Of a stretch of DNA of 14,030 nt, positions 5,942 through 12,737 are shown one piece after another. The notes under the pieces are model-generated. The model searched no databases and had not been told where the DNA came from. It saw only the letters and a list, made by a program, of their open reading frames with translations. Where the stretch lies: assembly GCA_030039695.1 (NCBI GenBank), contig JASHVB010000041.1:1-14030 (forward strand). The letters are read 5' to 3'. Made by a program: the position numbers and the translations under genes. This DNA is from Acetobacteraceae bacterium. Its GTDB lineage: Bacteria > Pseudomonadota > Alphaproteobacteria > Acetobacterales > Acetobacteraceae. The number at the start of each line of letters is the position of its first letter. The first letter of the stretch is position 1.

Positions 5942-7453
5942 ATGAGGTTGGCGACTGTTGTTCTCACCCTGCTCCTCGCCGGGCCGGCTTACGCTGCTGA
6001 GACGTCGTGGCCCACCGCATCGTGGAAGACCTCGACGCCAGAGGAACAGGGCATGTCCTCCGGGGCGCTCGCCGACCTGATCGATACCGTGGGAACGCGG
6101 ATGCAGGACAGCTTGCTGATCGAGCGGCACGGCAGGATCGTTGCCGAGGCCTACTACGCGCCGTACCGACCCGGTATCCCGCACGATCTGCGTTCCGTCA
6201 CCAAGAGCGTCGTCGGCACACTGACGGCGATTGAGATCAAGGAAGGCCTGCTCGACAGCACTAACCAACCAGTGTTGTCCTTGTTCAACGACAAGCCGGT
6301 CGAGAATATCGATGCCAACAAGAAGGCGTTGACCGTCCAGAATCTGCTGGACATGACGTCCGGCATCACGTGGCACGAAGAGCATTACACGCCCGACGAA
6401 TCGATCATGCGGATGTATCGCGCGCCGGATCGGACGGCGTTCGTCCTGGATCAGCCGATGTCTGATCCGCCCGGTACCAAATTCTATTACGACAGCGGCA
6501 ACCCCTATGTACTTTCGGCGATCATCACTCGCAGGACCGGCATGAACGCCTGGACCTATGCCAAGCAGAAGCTGTTTGGTCCGCTCGGCATCACCACCGC
6601 GCACTGGAAGAAGCCGGATGCCCAGGACGTAACCGACGGCGAGGCCGGTCTGTGGCTCGATCCGAGGGATATGCTGAAGATCGGCTACCTGTATCTGCAC
6701 GGAGGCATGTGGGACGGACAGCAGATCGTGCCAGCCTCCTGGGTGGCCTACGCGGAGGCGGGAAAGGTTCCAGCGAGGTCCGGCCTGCATTATGCGAACC
6801 TTTGGTGGTCTATGCCAGAAAAAGGCGCCCTGATGGCATTGGGCCGACATTCCCAATGGATTTTGGTGTTGCCCAAATACGACATCGTCGCCACGATGAC
6901 TGGACATATGCCGGACGATGAATACTACCCTGCCGTCCGGCTGATCGACGACATCGTCGCAACGGTCAGGTCAGACCATGCGTTGCCAGCCGATCCGACC
7001 GGACAATCTGCTTTGGCGGCGTCCGTCGCCGCCGCGGCGAACGAACAGGCGCTTCCGATCGGCAGTACGCCAGCTTTGCAGCAAACCGTGTCGGGCCGCA
7101 CCTACCAGCTGGACAAAAACGAGTTCCATATAACCACGATCAGCCTCCGGCTGGCGGGCAAGGATCCGACGTGGGTCCTCGCGACGAACAGCGGCAAGCC
7201 GGGCGCCATCACTCACTATTTTCCGGGACCGCTGGGCCTTGATGGTCGCTTCCGCCTAGCCACCCCACAGTGGTTCGGCATCGCTGCTGCCCGCGGACGC
7301 TGGGTGAGCGACAGCAGCCTCGAGGTCGAGCGTCGCATCCTTGGCTACGGCGCGACGCAGCGCTGGATTCTGAGGTTCAACGGGAACGATGTCACCGTGC
7401 ACTTTGTCGATACCGACGGAGACAAAGCGGATATGCAGGGAAGCGCCGATTGA
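5942..7453 (+). CDS. Secreted serine hydrolase, beta-lactamase class C / 6-aminohexanoate-dimer hydrolase-like
   Basis: This 503-aa protein starts with a signal peptide (MRLATVVLTLLLAGPAYAAE, cleavage near residue 18-19). The catalytic SxxK motif is SVTK at 85-88 (nucleophile Ser85, Lys88) in LRSVTKSVVG. The second motif, with the catalytic tyrosine, is YDSGN at 183-187. The third is GRHSQWILVLP around 301-311. These three motifs and the spacing place it in the COG1680 beta-lactamase/penicillin-binding-like fold; members cleave beta-lactams, esters, amides or D-peptides. The region from about 350 to 503 is a C-terminal extension, probably a beta-rich domain. The catalytic domain lacks a classical KTG and is closer to NylB-like enzymes, so antibiotic resistance should not be assumed. 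The start is supported by GGGGGAG 7 nt upstream. It stands alone with its own upstream region; the true substrate is unknown. Confidence 0.9.
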   Translation: MRLATVVLTLLLAGPAYAAETSWPTASWKTSTPEEQGMSSGALADLIDTVGTRMQDSLLIERHGRIVAEAYYAPYRPGIPHDLRSVTKSVVGTLTAIEIKEGLLDSTNQPVLSLFNDKPVENIDANKKALTVQNLLDMTSGITWHEEHYTPDESIMRMYRAPDRTAFVLDQPMSDPPGTKFYYDSGNPYVLSAIITRRTGMNAWTYAKQKLFGPLGITTAHWKKPDAQDVTDGEAGLWLDPRDMLKIGYLYLHGGMWDGQQIVPASWVAYAEAGKVPARSGLHYANLWWSMPEKGALMALGRHSQWILVLPKYDIVATMTGHMPDDEYYPAVRLIDDIVATVRSDHALPADPTGQSALAASVAAAANEQALPIGSTPALQQTVSGRTYQLDKNEFHITTISLRLAGKDPTWVLATNSGKPGAITHYFPGPLGLDGRFRLATPQWFGIAAARGRWVSDSSLEVERRILGYGATQRWILRFNGNDVTVHFVDTDGDKADMQGSAD

Positions 7454-7674
7454 ACACGTTTCGTTCGCTAAAAGAGCCGGAATTGACGAGGACAGCAACC
7501 CCACGCTTACCGAGTGGATCATCCCTGTAGCTGCCAGGCGTGGCCCGCGAACGGAGCGGAGCTGCTTGGCGTTCGATGAGTTTATGGTCCACGGGGACCA
7601 TCTGGCCGCACGGCTGAACGGGCATATCCGTGGGGGTCTGAATATATCTCGTTGCGCGATCAAGCGAAGCCGCT
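7454..7674. other. Convergent intergenic region with stem-loops
   Basis: It lies between the serine hydrolase and the minus-strand remnant. It holds a 7-bp stem ATGGTCC-ACGG-GGACCAT (7584-7601) and AAGCG-AAGC-CGCTT (7662-7675). Either could mark 3' ends for both convergent genes, although no T-tracts are present. A frame runs through the region but shows no recognisable protein. Confidence 0.4.
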
Positions 7675-8109
7675 TCAGCAGGTTGCCTGGTTGAGAGCCG
7701 GTGCCAACGTCTGCGGGACGGGCACCGTCACCGGCCGGGTCACCGTCTGCCGCTCCATCTCGGGCTTGAGCGCTTCATAGGTGGATTTGAAGCCGACGGA
7801 GATTATCACGATGGTGTCGGTGGGCCGGGGACTCGCCCCTGCCGGCAGCATGGAGCCGGGATTAACGAGGAGGCCCGCGGCTCGAGAGGCGCGAACGCCG
7901 CGACGGTCCTGCGGACTCCGCTCCGGATTGATCATGACAAACATTGAGATGAGGTAAAGCTGTTTGGCAGCCTGGACCAGCTCGTCGTGGAATGCGGGAG
8001 CGGCGAGGGCGATCAGCGCTTTCGCCCGTTCCGTCGACGACAGCCCCTGGGAATTCGCCGCGCCGAACTCGGTCACGACGTGATGCGTGTCGAGGTGCGG
8101 CGTCCTCAC
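7675..8109 (-). pseudogene. 3' remnant of an acetyl-CoA hydrolase/CoA-transferase gene with an unrelated tail
   Basis: The minus-strand frame from GTG 8109 begins MRTPHLDTHHVVTEFGAANS and continues QGLSSTERAKALIALAAPAF, then HDELVQAAKQLYLI. This matches the extreme C-terminal end of the acetyl-CoA hydrolase / 4-hydroxybutyrate CoA-transferase family (consensus like TPRHDVHYVVTEYG, then RERARALIAIAHPDFRDEL). Members are about 430 aa, so some 370 residues are missing, including the catalytic glutamate domain. Upstream the frame reaches a stop within eleven codons, at an AT-rich stretch with a repeated TATATTG, so the gene was cut there. After residue 54, where family members end, another 90 residues continue without recognisable similarity (for example VIISVGFKSTYEALKPEMER). 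No good ribosome binding site precedes the GTG. It is probably non-functional. Confidence 0.65.
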
Positions 8110-8437
8110 CGGCCCGTCGGGGCCTATATTGTCTTATATTGACGGCGGCAACATTTGACATAAAGCAGTTGCCCCAGTTGGCCAATTCGTCAGACCGGCC
8201 AAGGCGTCTGCGTTACCGGAAAGACATGGCGGTCCTCAAAGTCATGCCGGACTGTCCCCGTCGCCACGGACGGCCGGCACGCCGGGCGTTCCACCAGCGC
8301 CTGGCTTGCCCCAGGCACTCCGTCCCAGGCCTCGCTCACTCGCGTGATTGCGGTCGCTCCGTCGGGCGCGTCTTTGTGGCGAGTCTTGTGGAGACCCTCG
8401 ATGCCGACCGATTTGATGGTGCCACCCTATTTTTATG

Positions 8438-8466
8438 TTGACATCGACCACATGGTCGGATATGGA
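8438..8466 (+). promoter_or_regulatory. Predicted sigma-70 promoter with a dyad operator in the spacer
   Basis: TTGACA (8438-8443) is a perfect -35 hexamer. TATGGA (8461-8466) follows after exactly 17 bp and matches the -10 consensus at 4 of 6. The spacer contains the dyad CGACCA-CA-TGGTCG (8445-8458), well placed for a repressor or a MerR-like activator. The start site would be near 8473, about 220 nt upstream of the precursor gene. Confidence 0.55.
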
Positions 8467-8580
8467 CACCGTCCAGATCAAGATGTCACGCGAGCCTCGG
8501 AGGCCGATACAGTGATCATCCTGATCTGACTGTCGGCCAGTGATTTGGTCGAAACCGACGAGCCCAGGATGCATCGCTGC

Positions 8581-8647
8581 TGCTGGCTGTACGGGCGGTA
8601 TTTGCCAGCACAGCATCGTGGCGGTGTCCCCCGGGATCAGAGGGACA
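8581..8647 (+). promoter_or_regulatory. Two stem-loops in the precursor 5' leader
   Basis: TGCTGGC (8581-8587) pairs with GCCAGCA (8604-8610), 7 bp with a 16-nt loop. TGTCCC (8625-8630) pairs with GGGACA (8642-8647), 6 bp with an 11-nt loop. Both lie within 110 nt of the start codon and would be part of the mRNA if the predicted promoter is used. Confidence 0.4.
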
Positions 8648-8679
8648 GCCGATCCGAGTGAGTTCACACCAACCCAGGC

Positions 8680-8684
8680 AGGAG
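8680..8684 (+). promoter_or_regulatory. Ribosome binding site of the peptide precursor gene
   Basis: AGGAG lies 7 nt before the ATG at 8692, an optimal site that fixes the start. Confidence 0.8.
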
Positions 8685-8691
8685 TAAACAC

Positions 8692-8985
8692 ATGTCCATC
8701 GCTGAAGTAGAGCGCTTCTCTAGAGACCTCGCCGCTAACCCCGGGCTTCAGGCGACACTGAAGCCGGATGCAGCAGGTCCTGCATCCGTCGTCGCGGCAG
8801 CCAAGCAGCACGGTTACGACTTCACGGTCGATGAGGCGAAGCAGTACGTCCGCTCACACGCCGAGCGTACTCTGACCGATGAGGAACTTGAGGCGGTTGC
8901 CGGCGGTTCGAAGGCGGGTGCTACGACGAAAGCTGTGAAAATAACCGTCGATGTCGTGAAGTTCGCGGCGATGTTGTTGGACTAA
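8692..8985 (+). CDS. Nif11-like leader peptide precursor (ribosomally made exported peptide)
   Basis: This 97-aa protein has a Nif11-type leader. EVERFSRDLAANPGLQATL (5-23) is the first helix. VVAAAKQHGYDFTVDEAKQY (33-52) carries the typical GydFt-E motif. LTDEELEAVAGG (61-72) is the conserved end with a Gly-Gly cleavage site at 71-72. The core, residues 73-97, starts SKAGATTKAV and ends FAAMLLD. It has four Lys, two Asp, one Ser, three Thr, many Val/Ala/Leu and no cysteine. In this class the leader is recognised by maturation and export proteins and removed by a C39 peptidase. The exporter genes follow 255 bp downstream on the same strand. The absence of Cys rules out thioether rings; a hydrophobic, possibly unmodified or otherwise modified peptide is inferred. 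Its activity is unknown. Confidence 0.88.
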   Translation: MSIAEVERFSRDLAANPGLQATLKPDAAGPASVVAAAKQHGYDFTVDEAKQYVRSHAERTLTDEELEAVAGGSKAGATTKAVKITVDVVKFAAMLLD

Positions 8986-9016
8986 TTCGCCACGTTCGAT
9001 GGTCTGAGCCGGCGGT

Positions 9017-9103
9017 GCCACTGGCAGCCAGCGATGGGCGTTATCGAGAAAGGGTGCAGTCCGATTGCCCACGCATGATTGCTCTTCCTGGCTTGCCAGT
9101 GGC
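9017..9103 (+). promoter_or_regulatory. Long inverted repeat between precursor and exporter genes
   Basis: GCCACTGGCAGCCAG (9017-9031) is the reverse complement of CTGGCTTGCCAGTGGC (9088-9103) apart from one bulged base, giving a 15-bp stem with a 56-nt loop. It lies 32 bp after the precursor stop. No T-run follows. It may protect the short precursor mRNA or reduce read-through into the exporter genes. Confidence 0.5.
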
Positions 9104-9240
9104 GGCCCCGAGGCAACCAGAGATGGTCTTCCCGATGGCAAATCATTCTTACCGGATGTTCGAGCAGCGCACAGCGCCGAAGTTTTGGATGCCGGCGTGC
9201 ATCGTGCAATTCGTGGAACGGGTACCGCTAACAGAGCTGC

Positions 9241-10569
9241 ATGAGACGGTGGACTGTCATGACCAACGTTCGGCCGACAGATACGCAAGCGCTGATCGTA
9301 GCCGGCCAACGCGCGACAGACACCGGTGTCAACCCCACCAGGCCCGGCCTTCGGGATCCGGAGCACTTAAATGAGGCGATTCGGGTCACCTCACGCTCGA
9401 CATGGATTCTGCTGACCAGCCTTGCGTTGTGCGTCGCCGGCTTCATCACCTGGGGCTTTCTTGGCCGCCTTGACTTCTCCGCCGGTGGGCCAGGTGTGCT
9501 GCTGCGAAGCAGAAGCGAAGTCGCCGACGTGGTCGCGCGAGCAGACGGCACGGTCGCGAGCATTCATGTCGCGCCCGGCCAGCAGGTTGCTGCGGGCGAC
9601 GTGTTGGTCTCCGTCACGCTCAGCGACCTCAAGGCGCAGCGCGATCTGGCAAAGTCAGCGCTCGACGCCCAGCGCCAGGAATACGCCAAGTACGAGTCCG
9701 CGTCAGTTGCCGATATTACCCGCCGCAAGGCGGATGTCGAAATACAGACCACGACGTTGCAAGCCGATATTGCAGAGGCCTCCAACAACCGACGCCTGCT
9801 GCGGCAGATCTATAGCGACTATGTAACAAACTGGCAGCAGGGTCTCGCCACGCGTCCGCAGTTGCAGGCGGCGTTAAGCCGGTTGGACAGCGTCCAGCAG
9901 TCGGTACGACAGATGACCGACAGGCTAATGACGCTGAGCACAGAGGAGATCGAGTTCGAGAACGAAGTCTCCCGCAATCTGTTGGATTTGAAGATCCGGC
10001 TCATCGCGGCGGAATCCCGTTACCGGGACTTGCAAGTACAGTTCGAGATCGGCTCCACAATCCGCAGCCCCGTCGCCGGCACCGTGACGGAGATCACCAC
10101 CCAAATTAACGCCACCGTGACCACCGGCGAGCACCTCGCGGTTGTCGAATCCAACACTTCTGCACGGACCCTGATTGCCCATGCCTACCTGCCGATTGAC
10201 CAGGGAAAGCGCGTGCTCTCCGGCATGCCCGCCGAGATCAGCCCCACGTCGATCGACGAGGACATCTACGGCTCGATCCGCGGGGTCGTTTTGCGCGTAA
10301 GTCCGCTGCCGATATCGCGCGCCGGCCTGATCGCTGTGCTCGGCGATTCGAGCTTGGTCAACATGATGACACGCGCAGGGGCGCCGATTGACGTCGAGAT
10401 TGCGTTACAGACCGATCCGCACAGCGAGGACGGGTTGAGCTGGACGTCGGCGACACGGCCACCAACGCCGATAACGCCGGGGACGACCGTCGCGGCGAAG
10501 ATCGTCGTCGATCGCCTACGGCCAGTGTCGCTCATCCTTCCGAGCGTGGTGACATGGACGCATTTGTAG
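9241..10569 (+). CDS. HlyD-family membrane fusion protein of an NHLM-type peptide exporter
   Basis: This 442-aa protein has an N-terminal cytoplasmic part with DPEHLNEAIRVTSRSTWILL (39-58), a motif typical of secretion proteins of the nitrile-hydratase-leader (NHLM) class, and one membrane helix at about 54-74. A lipoyl-like half-domain follows (VVARADGTVASIHVAPGQQV, 97-116), then a coiled coil (about 130-265), the second lipoyl half (IRSPVAGTVTEI, 274-285) and a beta-barrel to the end. It would bridge the inner-membrane transporter to the outer membrane or periplasm. ATG 9241 and in-frame ATG 9259 are both possible; neither has a strong ribosome binding site. The 3' end overlaps the next gene by 16 bp, implying coupled translation. 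No TolC partner is in view. Confidence 0.9.
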   Translation: MRRWTVMTNVRPTDTQALIVAGQRATDTGVNPTRPGLRDPEHLNEAIRVTSRSTWILLTSLALCVAGFITWGFLGRLDFSAGGPGVLLRSRSEVADVVARADGTVASIHVAPGQQVAAGDVLVSVTLSDLKAQRDLAKSALDAQRQEYAKYESASVADITRRKADVEIQTTTLQADIAEASNNRRLLRQIYSDYVTNWQQGLATRPQLQAALSRLDSVQQSVRQMTDRLMTLSTEEIEFENEVSRNLLDLKIRLIAAESRYRDLQVQFEIGSTIRSPVAGTVTEITTQINATVTTGEHLAVVESNTSARTLIAHAYLPIDQGKRVLSGMPAEISPTSIDEDIYGSIRGVVLRVSPLPISRAGLIAVLGDSSLVNMMTRAGAPIDVEIALQTDPHSEDGLSWTSATRPPTPITPGTTVAAKIVVDRLRPVSLILPSVVTWTHL

Positions 10570-12737
10570 CCAGCCATGATCGACCCGCTCCACGCTGGCG
10601 ACGGGCGGTGTGGACGCCAACCGTCTTGCAGATGGAGACTGTGGAGTGTGGCGCCGCGGCGCTGGCTATGATCCTCGGCCATTACCGGCGGTTTGCGCCA
10701 CTCGCCGAGGTACGCGCGGCATGCGGCGTTTCGCGCGATGGCTCCCGCGCCAGTTCGATCTTGCGTGCCGCGCGCGGCTACGGACTCGATGCGAGCGGCC
10801 TAAGGCTGCCGCTCGCCGATCTGCCGGCGGTCAAGCTGCCGTTCATCGCCTTTTGGTCCGACAACCATTTCGTCGTGGTCGAAGGACGCGTCAGCCGCGG
10901 CATCCGCATCAACGACCCGACGTCCGGCCACTCGGTCCTTAGCGCGGCGGAGTTCGCGGAGCAGTATTCGGGCGTGGCGCTCGAGTTCGCCCCTACGCGC
11001 GAGTTCCGGGCAAGTGGCCGGCCGCCGAGCCTGCTGGGCGCTTTGATCGGCTGGACCAAAGGGTCGCGCCCGGCGTTGGCGATGATCATCGTGGCGACCC
11101 TCTTGCTGGCACTGCCAACTGTTATGTTGCCGGCCCTGGTGAAGGTGTTTGTCGATGAGGTACTGATCCGCCGCTTCGATAATTGGTTGTTTCCGATCGT
11201 CATCACTCTGGTCCTGGCCATTCTGCTTGGCGCCACAGTGAACTGGCTGCAACAGAGCGTCCTGATGCGGCTGCAAATGAAACTGGCCGTCGTGGTTGGC
11301 GCGCGCTTCCTATGGCATGTGCTGCGTCTGCCGCTGCTGTTCTTCACACAGCGTCAGAGCGGTGACATCGTCAACCGCGTGCATTCGGCCGACCAACTTG
11401 CGTTGCTGCTGGCCGGGCCGCTACCCACGGCCATCGCGCAGGCCGCAATGGTCATTCTCTATGGTGCGGCGATGGCGTTGTACTGCCCGCCGCTGATGGT
11501 GGCCTCCGTCCTGCTGGCATCCGGCAACGTTATCGCGGTCGTCTTCCTGCGCCGTCGCCTCAACGAGGCGAGCATGGCGAAGCTCAATATTGACGGCAAG
11601 ATCGAGGCCACGGCGACGGCCGGCCTGCAGTTGATCGAGACGATCAAGGCAATGTCATCGGAAGCCGATTTTTTCCGTGTGTGGTCTGGCTACCAGGCGC
11701 GCAACGCCAACCAGGTTCAGCGGCTCGGCCGACTTTCGATGTGGATGGGTACCGTGCCGATGCTGCTCGGCCAGTTGATGACGGCGATGGTGCTGGGCTA
11801 CGGCGCGCTGCTGATCATCGACGGGCATCTCAGCATCGGCGGGCTGGTCGCTTTTCAGATGCTGCTTGGCAATTTCATGAGGCCGCTGCAACAGATCATC
11901 GACGTCGGCCCGCAGCTCCAGGAAGCCAAAGCCCATCTAACACGGCTCGAGGATGTGCTGGCAGCGAAGATAGATCCGCTGCTGGTGGAAGCGCCCGCGT
12001 CGGCACCGCTGCCGCTTCTCTCCGGTGAAATCGAGCTTAAGGGCGTCAGCTTCGCCTACGCGCCGTTCGATCGGGCGGTCCTGCAGGATATTAACCTCAG
12101 GATCGAGCGCGGTCAGCGCGTCGCCCTGGTCGGTGGCAGCGGCAGCGGCAAGTCCACATTGGTCAAACTACTACTGGGGCTTCATGTGCCGAGCTCGGGC
12201 ACCATTTGCTACGACGGCCGGCCATTGTCGAGTCTGCCGCGGGCTCAGTTCACGACGAGTGTCGCCTGGGTCGATCAGGACATTTGTCCGTTCGAGGGCA
12301 CCGTGCGCGACAACCTGACGCTGTTCAGCAGCGCGACCCCGCCGACGTGGGTGGCGCGCGCGGCTCAGGATGCATGCATCCACGACGCCATTCTTGCGCG
12401 TCCCGGCGGGTACGACGGCGATGTGTTGGAGGGTGGGGCCAATTTCAGTGGTGGCCAGCGACAGCGCCTTGAGATCGCCCGAGCACTGGCGCGCGAGCCC
12501 TCAATCATGGTCCTCGACGAGGCGACCGCGGCGCTCGATGCGATCACCGAAACGCAAATCGACCACAACATTCGCCGCCGCGGACTGACCTGCATCATTG
12601 TTGCTCAGCGGCTCAGCACGATCCGTGACTGCGACCAGATCATCGTGCTCGAGCACGGGACGATCGCCGCGCGCGGCACCCATCAGCAGCTGGTGGCCGC
12701 CGGCGGGACTTATGCCGAATTGGTGGGGGCAGCATGA
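10554..12737 (+). CDS. NHLM-type exporter: C39 peptidase / permease / ATPase
   Basis: This 727-aa protein has three parts. Residues 20-140 are a C39 cysteine peptidase: Gln26 and Cys32 in VLQMETVECGAAALAM, His105 in SDNHFVVVEG and Asp121 in INDPTSG form the oxyanion and catalytic set. Residues about 165-450 are a six-helix ABC exporter domain. Residues about 490-727 are the ATPase: Walker A GGSGSGKST (527-535), Q-loop Gln575 in VDQDICPF, signature FSGGQ (631-635) and Walker B IMVLDE (651-656). The H-loop is VAQRLST, with Gln685 where His is usual. It should cut the Nif11 precursor after Gly-Gly and export the core. The gene starts inside hlyD and its TGA overlaps the next ATG, so the three exporter genes form one coupled unit. 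All peptidase residues are intact. Confidence 0.95.
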   Translation: MDAFVASHDRPAPRWRRAVWTPTVLQMETVECGAAALAMILGHYRRFAPLAEVRAACGVSRDGSRASSILRAARGYGLDASGLRLPLADLPAVKLPFIAFWSDNHFVVVEGRVSRGIRINDPTSGHSVLSAAEFAEQYSGVALEFAPTREFRASGRPPSLLGALIGWTKGSRPALAMIIVATLLLALPTVMLPALVKVFVDEVLIRRFDNWLFPIVITLVLAILLGATVNWLQQSVLMRLQMKLAVVVGARFLWHVLRLPLLFFTQRQSGDIVNRVHSADQLALLLAGPLPTAIAQAAMVILYGAAMALYCPPLMVASVLLASGNVIAVVFLRRRLNEASMAKLNIDGKIEATATAGLQLIETIKAMSSEADFFRVWSGYQARNANQVQRLGRLSMWMGTVPMLLGQLMTAMVLGYGALLIIDGHLSIGGLVAFQMLLGNFMRPLQQIIDVGPQLQEAKAHLTRLEDVLAAKIDPLLVEAPASAPLPLLSGEIELKGVSFAYAPFDRAVLQDINLRIERGQRVALVGGSGSGKSTLVKLLLGLHVPSSGTICYDGRPLSSLPRAQFTTSVAWVDQDICPFEGTVRDNLTLFSSATPPTWVARAAQDACIHDAILARPGGYDGDVLEGGANFSGGQRQRLEIARALAREPSIMVLDEATAALDAITETQIDHNIRRRGLTCIIVAQRLSTIRDCDQIIVLEHGTIAARGTHQQLVAAGGTYAELVGAA

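Larger units (their letters stand above)
8110..8691. other. Intergenic region and long leader of the peptide precursor gene
   Basis: I see no gene in these 580 bp. The left end (8125-8141) carries a direct repeat TATATTG separated by TCT. The right half carries a predicted promoter (8438-8466) and two stem-loops (8581-8610 and 8625-8647) before the ribosome binding site at 8680-8684. Open frames on both strands here lack start signals and look like chance. Confidence 0.5.

Noticed and set aside
5675..6907. Minus-strand frame of 410 codons
   Set aside because: Lies opposite the serine hydrolase; composition is that of an antisense shadow and the plus-strand gene has intact catalytic motifs.
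8123..8151. Minus-strand TTGCCG-N17-TATAGG promoter for the CoA-transferase remnant
   Set aside because: It would start transcription almost at the GTG of a truncated gene; more likely chance in an AT-rich junction.
8155..8160. TTGACA as a second plus-strand -35 element
   Set aside because: No acceptable -10 sequence at 16-18 bp downstream.
8242..8811. Minus-strand frame of 189 codons across the precursor leader and gene start
   Set aside because: Shadow of the Nif11 precursor and its promoter region; no start signal or family pattern.
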